A stretch of DNA of 64,000 nt from G963663495 sp963663495 (lineage in GTDB: Bacteria; Bacteroidota; Rhodothermia; Rhodothermales; Bin80): NCBI GenBank assembly GCA_963663495.1, contig OY760427.1, positions 2,914,001-2,978,000 on the forward strand. The letters run 5' to 3'. This document shows, one piece after another, positions 42,948 through 53,843 of this stretch; position 1 is the first letter of the stretch; every line of letters starts with the position of its first letter. The notes beneath the pieces were generated by a model that was not told the DNA's origin, ran no database searches, and saw nothing but the letters and a program-made list of their open reading frames with translations. Position numbers and translations under genes: made by a program.

Positions 42948-45900
42948 ATGCTCGGCGCTAATCACAAAGGGATGAATACACTGTTGACCCGGCCCAAGGG
43001 CAAAAAGGAACATCTGAAGCCTTGGCTGCTGTCACAGCTTGGCGGTACATGGATACCTCCATGTACACGGGAAATACAACTGGCGGTTTACCTGCTCCTT
43101 CTACTTACAGGCGCTTTGGCTACCCCCTCCACGGCGCAAACAAAGAGGATAATTGTCTCCACAACCAGGGTAGACGTGAAAGAAGGAGATAACACCGATT
43201 TTTGGGTTCGGCTGGCTACCATACCTACCGGGGCAGTGACGGTGGCCATCACGGGGCACATGAGCACTAGCGTGACACTGGATGCGACATCGCTGGATTT
43301 CTCCCCCTCGGATTGGAACATGAGGAAAACCGTGACCGTGTCGGCAGTAAATGACGATAACGAACTATTAGACGAAATCGTCACGTTAACCCTTAGCGCC
43401 TCAGGGGGAGGTTACGATGCGCAGACAAAAAGTATCACTATCTATGCTCTGGATGACGATAGCCAAACTGGTCAAATAATATTGTCTCCACGTGATATAA
43501 CGATGATTGAAGGTGGCACAGCGATGCAGCGCCTAAGGTTAGCCGTACCGCCTACCGGATCAATGGAGGTGGATATACCCCAACCTGGTCGTGGCTTGAC
43601 CCATAGAACGCCAAATCCGGAATTCGATACCAGCGACTGGAACAGATGGGTAACAATAACATGGACGGCCGCGGAAGACGATAACGCCACCGACAACGAA
43701 TTTACCGCGTTTTTTGTGGGCATAGGCGAGAACTACGAGGGGTCGAGCCGAATTTCCCGAATCACCGTAGTTGACAATGATCGGCAGCAGATTGTCCTGT
43801 CACCAAGTTCGCTGACAATTGACGAAGGCGGCAGCGGCTCCTATAACGTGAAGCTAGGAACAGAGCCGTTGCCCACGGCGGAGGCCGTGGTTGTTGACAT
43901 CACCGGGTTTGTCGGAACGGACATTATGCTGGACAAGACGAGCCTCACTTTCACTACATCGGACTGGAGCGCGGCCCAGATGGTGTCGGTAACAGCCTCC
44001 CATGATTCTAATAGAATCCCCGAAGCCGCGGTGGCATTGATTCATTCCGCTTCTGGCAGCGACTATTCTGGTGTGATGGGCGAAGTGGAGGTGTCCGTTA
44101 AAGAGGACGCCTTCGCATTGGTGATTAACACGGCCGGGCTAACGGTAACGGAAGGAGGTAACGCCAACTATACCCTGAAGCTTGCAGCAAGACCCACAGC
44201 TACCGTGACGGTGGACATTGCGGGCTATAGTGGCACGGACGTCACGCCGGTTCCTGCATCGCTGACGTTCAACGTAGCTGGAAACAATATCTGGAGCACG
44301 GCGCAGATGGTTTCCGTGTCCGCGGTCCATGATGACGATGCCACACCGGATCCAGCGGTGACGCTCACGCACACGGCAGCCGGCGGCAGGTATGGAGGCT
44401 TAACGGGCGAGGTAGAGGTTTCTATCACAGAGGATGATGAGGCAGCCCTTATATTTGATAAGGTAGATCTATCGATAACGGAAGGCGGCAACGGCACCTA
44501 TTCCGTAAAGCTGGCATCGGAGCCCACAGCCACCGTGACCGTGACCATAACAGGACACGCAACCACGAACCTGACCGTGAACCCGACAAGCCTGACTTTT
44601 ACCGCAGATGCAGCCAATATCTGGAGCACCGCGCAAATAGTTACCGTTTCCACGGACCATGATAACGATGCCACACCGGATCCAGCGGTGACGCTCACAC
44701 ACACGGCAGCCGGCGGCGACTACGGGGACGAAACAGAAGAGGTGGAGGTGACCATCGTAGAGGATGATGAGGTAGCGTTGGTTTTGAACAAGAACGAGCT
44801 GTCGGTAACAGAAGGCGGCAACAGCACCTATTCCGTGAAGCTGGCGTCAGAGCCCACAGCCACCGTAACCGTGACCATCACGGGGCAAGCGACCACGGAT
44901 GTCATGCCAGTTCCAACATCGCTGACGTTCAACGTTTCTGGAGCCAACATCTGGAGCACAGCGCAGACGGTTACCGTGACCGCGAACCACGATAACGATG
45001 CCACACCGGATCCAGCGGTGACGCTCACACACACGGCAGCCGGCGGCGACTACGGGGACGAAACAGAAGAGGTGGAGGTGACCATCATAGAGGATGATGA
45101 AGCAGCGTTAGTTTTGAATAAGAACGAGCTGTCGGTAACAGAAGGCGGCAACAGCACCTATTCCGTGAAGCTGGCGTCAGAGCCCACAGCCACCGTAACC
45201 GTGACCATCACGGGGCAAGCGACCACGGATGTCATGCCAGTTCCAACATCGCTGACGTTCAATGTTTCCGGAGCCAACATCTGGAGCACGGCGCAGACGG
45301 TTACCGTGTCCGCGGACCATGATAACGATGCCACACCGGATCCAGCGGTGACGCTCACACACACGGCAGCCGGCGGCGACTACGGGGACGAAACAGAAGA
45401 GGTGGAGGTGACCATCATAGAGGATGATGAGGTAGCGTTGGTATTGAATAAGAGCGAGCTGTCGGTAACAGAAGGCGACAACAGTACCTATTCCGTGAAG
45501 CTGGCGTCAGAGCCCACAGCCACTGTAACGGTGACCATCACGGGACAAGCGACCACGGACCTGACAGTGAACCCTACAAGCCTGACTTTTACGACAGGTG
45601 GAGCCAATATTTGGAACACGGCGCAGATGGTTACCGTGTCTGCGAACCACGACCACGATGGGGCGGCGGATGACGCTGTGACACTCCAACACACGGCCTC
45701 CGGCGGCGACTACGGGGACGCGACAAGTGAGGTGGAGGTGACCATCGTGGAGGATGATGTGCTGGGATTGGTACTTAGCAACAAATCCTTATCCATAACA
45801 GAAGGAGATGACGAGACATATACAGTGAGGCTGGGAACAGAGCCCAATGCGGCGGTAACCGTGGCTATTACGGGCCAGAGCAGCACCGATATATCACTAA

Positions 45901-48900
45901 TCCCCGCTTCGCTGACGTTCAACGTATCTGGACCCAATATCTGGAGCACTGCACAGACAGTGACCGTATCTGCGAACGAAGACGACGATGCAGCAACGGA
46001 TGCAGCGGTAACGCTTTCACACACGGCCTCCGGCGGCGACTATGCAGGCAAAGTAAGCCAGATAGAGGTGACTATCACAGAAAATGATAAAATAGAACTG
46101 GTAATTGATAAGGAGATGCTAACGGTGGCAGAAGGAGGTGACGCCACCTATACCGTGAAGCTGGGGAGCACACCCACAGACATGGTCACCGTGGCTATCA
46201 CGGGCCAAAGCGGCACAGATGTATCGCCGGATCTCGCCACGCTGACGTTCATGCCATCTGGAGCCAACATCTGGAGCACTGCACAGACCGTGACCGTATC
46301 TGCGAACGAAGACGACGATGCTGTAACGGACGCAGTGGTGACGCTGGCGCACACGGCCTCCGGTGGCGGTTATGCGAACGTTACGGACGAGGTGGATGTG
46401 ACTATTACAGAAAATGATGAGATAGCATTAATATTCAGTAAGAACAAAATAACGGTAGATGAAGGCGGTCGAGCAACTTATACCGTGAGGCTGGCAAGCA
46501 AGCCCACTGCCCACTCCACATTGATTTTGTCAAACTTTGCTGGCACCGACATAAACGTTGTTCCTCGAACCATGGATTTCCTCCTCCCTTTGCAACCTTG
46601 GGACGAGGAAAAAACAGTGACTGTGACTGCTCGTAACGACGATGATGCGACCTCAGATGCAACGGTGACATTGTTGCACCGAATGTGGGGGGAAGTCGGC
46701 AGCAACTATAGGGGAGTAGTGACGGGCAAAGTCGAAGTGACCATTATAGAGGATGATTCTCCAGAATTGGTACTTAGCACCGAAGACCTAACGATAACAG
46801 AGGGGGGTAGCAAGGCCTATACTATAAAGTTGGCAACAAAGCCCACTGCCGCAGTGACGGTTGCTATCTCGGGGCACAGCAGCACCGATGTTTCGCCAGA
46901 TCCGGCGTCGCTGACGTTCACGCCATCCGGAACCACCATTTGGAGCACTGCGCAGACCGTGATCGTATCTGCAAGCAAAGATAGCGACTCAGCAACGGAT
47001 GCAGCAGTGACGCTTTTGCACACGGCCTCCGGTGGAGACTATATGGACGAGACAGGCGAGGTGGAAGTGATCATCTTAGAGACGGATGGGGTAGAGTTGG
47101 TATTCAATAAGGAGGAACTCACGATTGCCGAAGGCGGCAATGGGAACTATACCGTGAAGCTGTCAGCAGAGCCCGCTGCTACAGTGATCGTTGCTATTTC
47201 GGGGCATAGCAGCACCGATGTTTCACCGGATCCGGCGTCGCTGACGTTCACACCAACTGGAGCTAAGATTTGGAACAGAGCGCAGACGGTGCATGTGGAT
47301 GCGGGCGAGGACCACGATGCAGTAGCGGATGAAGAGGTGACGTTGTTGCACACAGCTTCTGGCGGCAACTTTGAGGGCAAGGTAGGCCAAGTGGAGGTAA
47401 CTATCATAGAGAACGATATAGCAGAGTTGGTAGTGAGTCCAGAGTTGGCGACGATTACAGAGGGTAGTAGTGGCAACTGTACCGTGAGGCTGGCATCGGA
47501 GCCCACAGCCACGGTGACGGTGACTATCTCGGGCCATATTGGCACCGATATCATGCCGGATCCAATATCGCTGACGTTTGAAAAGTCTGGAGCCAAGATT
47601 TGGAGCACAGCCCAGACGGTGACCATGACAGCGAATCAAGACGACGATGCGGCAACGGATGCGGCGGTAACGCTTCTGCACACCGCCTCAGGCGGCGATT
47701 ATGCAGGCGAGGCAAGCGAGGTGGAGGTGACCATCACAGAGGACGACGAAGTCGCATTGGTGGTGAGTCCAGAGTCGGTAACGATAACAGAGGGCGGTAG
47801 TGGCACCTATACCGTGAAACTGGCAACAGAACCGACCGCCTCCGTGACGGTAACTGTCACAGGCCAGGCGGAAACGGACCTGACGCTGGACCCGGCGAGC
47901 CTGACGTTTGAAGCGGCGGGGGGGCGGATATGGAGCACAGCGCAGACGGTGATCGTATCGGCTGGCGAGGACGACGATGCGACTAACGATGCGGCCATAC
48001 TGACACTTACCGCGACCGGTGGAGGGTATAGGACGGTGAAGGCGGAGGTGCCGGTGAACACAACGGATGTTGATGAGACGGGCATCGTGCTGTCTGCGTC
48101 AACCCTGGCGGTAGCGGAGGAGGGCAGCAATCGCTACACGGTGGCTCTACTGACACAGCCCACAGCCCCGGTGACCGTGTCCGTTACGGGGCATGCAGGC
48201 ACAGACCTAACGCTGGATAAGACGAGCCTGACGTTTACGACTGTGAACTGGGGCTCGGTGCAGACGGTGACCGTGTCCGCGGGCGACGATGATGATACGA
48301 TGGCGGACACGGCGACCCTTACACACACGGCAACGGGAGGGGATTATGCGGCGGTAAAGGGCGAAGTGGTGGTCAACACCACAGACAACGATACGCCGGG
48401 ATTGCTGATAGATCCCACAGCGTTGACGGTGGAAGAGGGAAAAAGTACCAGCTACACAGTAGTGCTCGCGACGCAGCCTGCGGTGACCGTGACGGTGGCC
48501 ATCACGGGGCATGGTAACACAGACGTAACGCTGGATAAAACTAGCCTAACGTTTACGACTGCCAACTGGAGAAATCCGCAAGATGTGACGGTATCTGCGG
48601 GCCACGATGGAGACGGAGCAGACGATACGGTGACGCTTACGCACAAGGCATCGGGAGGTGATTATGGTACCGTCCAGGGAGCAGTGGAGCTTCGTGTAAC
48701 GGATGACGATACGGCGTCGTTGGTGTTTGCGCCGCAGGCGGTGGCACTTACGGAGGGAAGCGTAGCGGGTTATACGGTGGCGTTATTGACCGCCCCAACG
48801 GCGGTGGTGCAGGTATCAATCACGGGGCACGCGCAAAGCGGGCTGACGCTGGACAGGACGCAGCTGACGTTTACCCCCACCAATTGGCGCGTTGTGCAGG

Positions 48901-51900
48901 CGGTGCAGATTGCAGCGGAGCACGACAACGATAGTGCAAATGAGGAGATTGGGCTTCTGCACAGCGCTACCGGCGGCAACTATACCCGAGCAACGGGGAC
49001 GGTGGAGGTGAGCATTACGGATGACGATGCGGAGGCATTGGTGATACTTCCGCAGTTGCTGAGCCTTACGGAGGGGGGTAGTGGTAGCTTCACCGTAGCG
49101 CTCTCAACGCTTCCATCCGTGGAAGTAGAGGTGCAAATCACGGGACACGAGGAGAACGGGCTGACACTGGATAGGACGCAGCTGACGTTCACGCCGTCCA
49201 CATGGAGCGAGCCGCAGTCGGTAGTGATGGAGGCGGACCAAGATGACGATGCGAATGATGTGGAGGTGGAGTTGTTGCTTAGTGCTACCGGGGGCAACTA
49301 TACCGCGGTGACGGTAAGCGCGACGGTAAGCGTGACGGATGATGATACGCCCACGTTGGAGATTCTTCCGCAGGTATTGAGCGTGTCGGAGGGTAGTAAC
49401 GGCAGCTACACGGTGGCGCTCTCGACGCTACCATCGGCCCAGGTGGAGGTGACCATCACGGGGCACGAGGGCAGCGGGCTGGCGCTGGATAGGACGCAGT
49501 TGACGTTCACGCCGTCCACATGGAACGAGCCGCAGTTGGTGGTGATGGAGGCGAGGGAGGATGACGATGGTTTGGATGGTGTGATAACGCTGGTGCACGA
49601 GGCATCTGGGGGTGGTTATGCGTTTGTGACATCAGAGGTACCGGTACGCATCATTGACGGTGATGCGGCGGCTCTGGTGCTACAGCCATCATCGTTGAGC
49701 GTGGTGGAGGGGGGCAGTGGCAGTTATACGGTGGTGCTTGCGACGCTACCATCGGCCCGGGTGGAGGTGGACATAACAGGGCATGCGGAGAACGGCCTGA
49801 TGCTGGATATGACGAGCCTAACATTTACTACAGCAAACTGGAGCGAGGCGCAGACGGTGCGCGTGGATGCGGGAGAGGACGAGGACGGATTGGTGAATGA
49901 AGTGACGTTGGTACATACGGCCGGGGGAGGGGATTATGCGGAGATACAGGCAGAATTGACGGTGTCGGTCGCAGATAATGATGCGGTGGGGATGGTGCTG
50001 AATCCGTCGGCACTATCGGTAATGGAGGGAGGCAGCAGCAGTTACACGGTAGCGTTAACAACGGCGCCGACCGGGCAGGTGGAGGTGGACATTGCGGGGC
50101 ATGCGGAAAGTGGGTTGACGCTGGATATGGCGCGGCTTGTTTTTACTCAGTCGAACTGGAGCAAGCCACAGACGGTGCGCGTGGATGCGGGAGAGGACGA
50201 TGATGTTGTGGACAACACAGCGACACTTACGCACACGGCATCGGGCGGGGGATACGGCGGGGTGTCGGGGGAGCTGGCAATAGATATAACGGACAATGAT
50301 GTGGCAAACTTAGTACTGAATCCGTTGGCACTATCCGTAATGGAGGAGGAAAGTAGCAGCTATACAGTGAAGCTTTCGACACGCCCATCCGGGGAGGTTA
50401 AGGTGTCGATCACGGGGCAAGAGGAGAGTGGATTGACGCTGGGAGCAGCTACACTGACCTTCACGGAGACGGATTGGGACACGCCGCAGACGGTAAGCGT
50501 AGAGGCGCAGGAGGACGAAGATGGGGCAGACGAAGCAGCGGTGCTCACGCACACGGCATCGGGCGGGGGATACGATGCCGTTACGGCATCCCTAACAGTG
50601 ACTACTACCGACGACGACGCAGCAGGATTGGTGATTGCCCCCGCTGCGCTGTCGGTGCGGGAAGGGGAAAGTAGCAGCTACACAGTGAAGCTGGCAATAC
50701 GCCCATCGGGGGAGGTTAAGGTAACTATCACGGGGCAAGAACTGTCGAGTCTGGTACTGGATGCAGCTATACTGGCGTTCACACCGGCGGACTGGGACAC
50801 ACCACAGACGGTTCGCGTGGAGGCACAGGAGGACTGGGATGCGGCAGACGGCACAGCGACGCTGACGCACACGGCATCCGGCGGTGGCTATGATGCAGTT
50901 ACCGCCTCTCTGCCGGTGGCTACGACCGATAATGATAGTGCAGGGTTAGAAATTGATCCCGCCCGGCTGACGGTGCAGGAAGGAGAAAGCGTGCGCTACA
51001 CGGTGGCACTGGAAACCCAACCCACAGGTCCTGTGGAGGTAACCATCACGGGGCATGAGGAGACGGATCTAACCCTAGATGCGATGGAACTGACGTTTAC
51101 GGCATCGGACTGGGACAATCCGCAGACGATTAGAGTGGGGGCACAGGAGGACGACGATGCAGCGGACGATACAGCGACGCTCACACACACGGCATCCGGC
51201 GGCGGGTACGATGCTGTTATCGCCTCAGTACCGGTGACTACGACCGATAATGAAACGGGAGGGTTGGCGCTGGATCCCGCCGCGCTGTCGCTGCAGGAGG
51301 GGCAAACCGTGCGCTACACGGTGGCACTGGAAACCCAACCCACAGGTCCTGTGGAGGTAACCATCACGGGGCATGAGGAGACAGACCTGGTGCCGGATGC
51401 AAGGGTGCTGACGTTCACACCTACGGACTGGGATACCCCGCAGACCGTGACTATTGATGCGGACGATGACGATGACGCAACGGACGACACGGCGACACTC
51501 ATACACACAGCATCCGGCGGTGGGTACGATGCTGACGCCTCTCTTACTGTGATGACGATTGATGATGATACGCGGGGATTGGTAATAATACCGCAGGCAT
51601 TGTCGTTGGACGCAGGGACAAGCACAACCTATGGTGTGGCCCTGGAAACGCAGCCCGCAGGGGCGGTGACGGTGGAGATCACTGGCAGCCTGGGATTGGA
51701 TCGTTCGCTACTGACATTCGCGGAAACGAACTGGAACGAACCGCAGGCTGTGGTAGTGTCAGCTGGCGACAACATCGGCACGAAGGTGCTGCTACATACG
51801 GCCTCCGGGGCGGACTACCACGCGGTGACGAAAGAAATGGTGGTAACAATACGCGACGGAGCCTTTCTTCCTGCATCGTGGCTTGCGCGGTTTGGTAGGA

Positions 51901-53216
51901 CCGTTGCGGAACAGGCGCTGGATGCGGTTGGAGAGCGTATGGAAGCGCCTCGTACGGGAGGCAGTGTGTCGGGGGTAGTGCCCTCTGTGTATGATAGGCA
52001 GGGATACACGGGTCCGTTTGCCGTCCCGTGGCAGGGATGGAACCGTTATGGGGGCTACGGAGAGCTGCGGAGGCGAGATGTATTGTCGTCGGTGACGGGA
52101 GTTATGCCTGCAGGTGGAGGTAGCATGGCTTTTTGGGGACGTAGTGCTCACACAACGTTTGAAGGGCAGGAAGCGTCCATGCAATTGGAGGGAACAGTGA
52201 TATCAAGCATTCTAGGGTCAGACTACGCGCGGGGTAGGTGGCTGCTTGGTGCAGCGGTTGTGTACAGTCAGGGTGAAGGGGGATTTGCAGGAGACGAAAA
52301 GTCGGGTGACACGTCATCATCGGTTGCGGCAGCAATTCCATATGCGTCGTACCGTGTGGGGAATCGGCAGGCGGTGTGGGCGGCAACGGGGTATGGTATT
52401 GGAAAGTACATGTCGGAGGTGAGCACAGGTGGTCGTGCTAGGGCTGACACCGACTGGTCTCTGGCTGCGGTGGGGCAGAATTTCAGTCTGCTGCGACCCG
52501 GGAGCAGGGCGCAGGTGACTCTAATTGCGGATGCGCTGTGGTCGCGCATTACGTCCGATGCAACGCAGGACATGGCGCCGTCGGCGGCTGAGATGACGAG
52601 GTTGCGTTTAGGGCTAGAAGGCGGTTGGACGGCCGTGTTGGGCAGCAGTAACATTACTCCGGTGGTGGAGGTGGGACTGCGGCACGACGGAGGAGATGCA
52701 GAGATCGGATTGGGTGTGGAAGTTGGAGGCGGCATGGGCTGGACGCATCGGCAGATGGGACTCTTTCTGGATCTTTCCGGCAGAACGCTCCTATCGCATG
52801 CGGCGTCAGGGCGTACGGGCCAGACCTTCTCGGCGACATTGGGCTTCGACCCACGCCCGGAAACAGATCGCGGGCTGTCGGTGGACGTGCGGCAAGACCG
52901 TAGCAGTGGTCTGCTGAACGGAAGCAGTACCCTGTTCAGCCATGACCCGTTCAGCCATGCACATGCCTACAACACGAGTGGCCGCTGGACAACGGAGGCA
53001 GGCTACGGCCTCCCCGCGTTCGGCAACCGGTTGACCGGCACCCCTCACGTTGGCTTCAGCACATCCGACTATTCCCGGAACTATAGTGTTGGATGGCGCA
53101 TATCTGCGCAGACACCCATTCCCGGATTCAGCGTTGGCATCACCACGATTCGCCGCAACAGCGACTTTGGGCAGCCCGAGTATTCCATCGGATTCAATGC
53201 CAGAGCACAATGGTAA
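42948..53216 (+). CDS. Giant autotransporter-like adhesin with 27 Calx-beta-type repeats
   Basis: About 3420 residues from ATG 42948; the frame is open from a TTG at 42789, through the poly-C tract. A hydrophobic signal (LAVYLLLLLTGALATPSTAQ, near 43090-43140) follows a long basic N-region. I count 27 tandem ~110-residue units, each with a pattern like LSVTEGGNSTYSVKLASEPT, VTVTITG, a Trp-containing strand and a DDD-type calcium-binding turn, resembling Calx-beta domains. The last ~450 residues begin WLARFGRTVAEQALDAV and form a beta-barrel of the autotransporter type ending in ...FNARAQW. It should pass through the outer membrane and display its repeats for adhesion. Start choice is uncertain (42725 after slippage, 42948 or 42972). 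Confidence 0.85.
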   Translation: MLGANHKGMNTLLTRPKGKKEHLKPWLLSQLGGTWIPPCTREIQLAVYLLLLLTGALATPSTAQTKRIIVSTTRVDVKEGDNTDFWVRLATIPTGAVTVAITGHMSTSVTLDATSLDFSPSDWNMRKTVTVSAVNDDNELLDEIVTLTLSASGGGYDAQTKSITIYALDDDSQTGQIILSPRDITMIEGGTAMQRLRLAVPPTGSMEVDIPQPGRGLTHRTPNPEFDTSDWNRWVTITWTAAEDDNATDNEFTAFFVGIGENYEGSSRISRITVVDNDRQQIVLSPSSLTIDEGGSGSYNVKLGTEPLPTAEAVVVDITGFVGTDIMLDKTSLTFTTSDWSAAQMVSVTASHDSNRIPEAAVALIHSASGSDYSGVMGEVEVSVKEDAFALVINTAGLTVTEGGNANYTLKLAARPTATVTVDIAGYSGTDVTPVPASLTFNVAGNNIWSTAQMVSVSAVHDDDATPDPAVTLTHTAAGGRYGGLTGEVEVSITEDDEAALIFDKVDLSITEGGNGTYSVKLASEPTATVTVTITGHATTNLTVNPTSLTFTADAANIWSTAQIVTVSTDHDNDATPDPAVTLTHTAAGGDYGDETEEVEVTIVEDDEVALVLNKNELSVTEGGNSTYSVKLASEPTATVTVTITGQATTDVMPVPTSLTFNVSGANIWSTAQTVTVTANHDNDATPDPAVTLTHTAAGGDYGDETEEVEVTIIEDDEAALVLNKNELSVTEGGNSTYSVKLASEPTATVTVTITGQATTDVMPVPTSLTFNVSGANIWSTAQTVTVSADHDNDATPDPAVTLTHTAAGGDYGDETEEVEVTIIEDDEVALVLNKSELSVTEGDNSTYSVKLASEPTATVTVTITGQATTDLTVNPTSLTFTTGGANIWNTAQMVTVSANHDHDGAADDAVTLQHTASGGDYGDATSEVEVTIVEDDVLGLVLSNKSLSITEGDDETYTVRLGTEPNAAVTVAITGQSSTDISLIPASLTFNVSGPNIWSTAQTVTVSANEDDDAATDAAVTLSHTASGGDYAGKVSQIEVTITENDKIELVIDKEMLTVAEGGDATYTVKLGSTPTDMVTVAITGQSGTDVSPDLATLTFMPSGANIWSTAQTVTVSANEDDDAVTDAVVTLAHTASGGGYANVTDEVDVTITENDEIALIFSKNKITVDEGGRATYTVRLASKPTAHSTLILSNFAGTDINVVPRTMDFLLPLQPWDEEKTVTVTARNDDDATSDATVTLLHRMWGEVGSNYRGVVTGKVEVTIIEDDSPELVLSTEDLTITEGGSKAYTIKLATKPTAAVTVAISGHSSTDVSPDPASLTFTPSGTTIWSTAQTVIVSASKDSDSATDAAVTLLHTASGGDYMDETGEVEVIILETDGVELVFNKEELTIAEGGNGNYTVKLSAEPAATVIVAISGHSSTDVSPDPASLTFTPTGAKIWNRAQTVHVDAGEDHDAVADEEVTLLHTASGGNFEGKVGQVEVTIIENDIAELVVSPELATITEGSSGNCTVRLASEPTATVTVTISGHIGTDIMPDPISLTFEKSGAKIWSTAQTVTMTANQDDDAATDAAVTLLHTASGGDYAGEASEVEVTITEDDEVALVVSPESVTITEGGSGTYTVKLATEPTASVTVTVTGQAETDLTLDPASLTFEAAGGRIWSTAQTVIVSAGEDDDATNDAAILTLTATGGGYRTVKAEVPVNTTDVDETGIVLSASTLAVAEEGSNRYTVALLTQPTAPVTVSVTGHAGTDLTLDKTSLTFTTVNWGSVQTVTVSAGDDDDTMADTATLTHTATGGDYAAVKGEVVVNTTDNDTPGLLIDPTALTVEEGKSTSYTVVLATQPAVTVTVAITGHGNTDVTLDKTSLTFTTANWRNPQDVTVSAGHDGDGADDTVTLTHKASGGDYGTVQGAVELRVTDDDTASLVFAPQAVALTEGSVAGYTVALLTAPTAVVQVSITGHAQSGLTLDRTQLTFTPTNWRVVQAVQIAAEHDNDSANEEIGLLHSATGGNYTRATGTVEVSITDDDAEALVILPQLLSLTEGGSGSFTVALSTLPSVEVEVQITGHEENGLTLDRTQLTFTPSTWSEPQSVVMEADQDDDANDVEVELLLSATGGNYTAVTVSATVSVTDDDTPTLEILPQVLSVSEGSNGSYTVALSTLPSAQVEVTITGHEGSGLALDRTQLTFTPSTWNEPQLVVMEAREDDDGLDGVITLVHEASGGGYAFVTSEVPVRIIDGDAAALVLQPSSLSVVEGGSGSYTVVLATLPSARVEVDITGHAENGLMLDMTSLTFTTANWSEAQTVRVDAGEDEDGLVNEVTLVHTAGGGDYAEIQAELTVSVADNDAVGMVLNPSALSVMEGGSSSYTVALTTAPTGQVEVDIAGHAESGLTLDMARLVFTQSNWSKPQTVRVDAGEDDDVVDNTATLTHTASGGGYGGVSGELAIDITDNDVANLVLNPLALSVMEEESSSYTVKLSTRPSGEVKVSITGQEESGLTLGAATLTFTETDWDTPQTVSVEAQEDEDGADEAAVLTHTASGGGYDAVTASLTVTTTDDDAAGLVIAPAALSVREGESSSYTVKLAIRPSGEVKVTITGQELSSLVLDAAILAFTPADWDTPQTVRVEAQEDWDAADGTATLTHTASGGGYDAVTASLPVATTDNDSAGLEIDPARLTVQEGESVRYTVALETQPTGPVEVTITGHEETDLTLDAMELTFTASDWDNPQTIRVGAQEDDDAADDTATLTHTASGGGYDAVIASVPVTTTDNETGGLALDPAALSLQEGQTVRYTVALETQPTGPVEVTITGHEETDLVPDARVLTFTPTDWDTPQTVTIDADDDDDATDDTATLIHTASGGGYDADASLTVMTIDDDTRGLVIIPQALSLDAGTSTTYGVALETQPAGAVTVEITGSLGLDRSLLTFAETNWNEPQAVVVSAGDNIGTKVLLHTASGADYHAVTKEMVVTIRDGAFLPASWLARFGRTVAEQALDAVGERMEAPRTGGSVSGVVPSVYDRQGYTGPFAVPWQGWNRYGGYGELRRRDVLSSVTGVMPAGGGSMAFWGRSAHTTFEGQEASMQLEGTVISSILGSDYARGRWLLGAAVVYSQGEGGFAGDEKSGDTSSSVAAAIPYASYRVGNRQAVWAATGYGIGKYMSEVSTGGRARADTDWSLAAVGQNFSLLRPGSRAQVTLIADALWSRITSDATQDMAPSAAEMTRLRLGLEGGWTAVLGSSNITPVVEVGLRHDGGDAEIGLGVEVGGGMGWTHRQMGLFLDLSGRTLLSHAASGRTGQTFSATLGFDPRPETDRGLSVDVRQDRSSGLLNGSSTLFSHDPFSHAHAYNTSGRWTTEAGYGLPAFGNRLTGTPHVGFSTSDYSRNYSVGWRISAQTPIPGFSVGITTIRRNSDFGQPEYSIGFNARAQW
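44450..45760 (+). repeat. Near-identical ~330-bp tandem repeats inside the adhesin gene
   Basis: Units starting near 44446, 44776, 45106 and 45436 (period 330 bp) are almost the same at DNA level, e.g. AACGAGCTGTCGGTAACAGA recurs at 330-bp spacing. Units elsewhere in the gene are far more diverged. This points to recent duplication or gene conversion, and the copy number may vary between cells. Confidence 0.9.
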
Positions 53217-53843
53217 ACCCACCGGGTATAGGTAGCGCGCTCCAAGTTCCGGCAGTTGACCAAGGTAGCAATTGACCCCTCAATAAACGTTCATGGCAGG
53301 ATAAAACAGCAATGGGGAATTACATGGTCAGTTTCATTGTGCCGTATAAATTCCTTAGTATAAGCGTGCGGCGAATTGCTTCTTCCTCCACCCGTTGAAT
53401 CCAATTCTACCAGCTTGATCTGCTTGATCCGCCTTTAGAATCCAATGTGATAGGCTGGCATGTGCCTTACTTCGTAACGTACCGCCGCTGACTACATCGC
53501 TGAATTTGGCTATGGAACCGCGTCGAGGTGGGGTAAAAGGGTATGGCCTTGGCATCGAAAAACGGAACATTGTGGCGACCCCGATTATTGATGGATTTCA
53601 ACGCCTACGGGCGCTAATGTCCATGGAACACTTCCATTCCTTCTTTGACCAGAGAGGCACGCTTTCACGATATGACCTCTATGCTTGAAGAGTCCCTGAT
53701 CCTCCGCAAGTAGGTAAGCCGCGTGCAGAATATTCGATCAATGGCACGGGATAAGATTGAACAAGGTTGTGGTTGTTTCGGATGTTACAGACCGGGTGAC
53801 CGATGCGAACCGCTTGCTCTCTGCAGCCAATAGGTAGCGCTCA
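53217..53843. other. Intergenic region, no recognisable gene
   Basis: 627 bases between the adhesin and the SNF2 helicase gene. Short open frames have no family motifs. It could include degraded coding sequence from the start of the helicase operon, but nothing is supported. Confidence 0.5.

Noticed and set aside
43200..51850. The regular repeats as a CRISPR or satellite array
   Set aside because: The ~330-bp units keep one reading frame and encode Calx-beta-like domains, so they are protein repeats.
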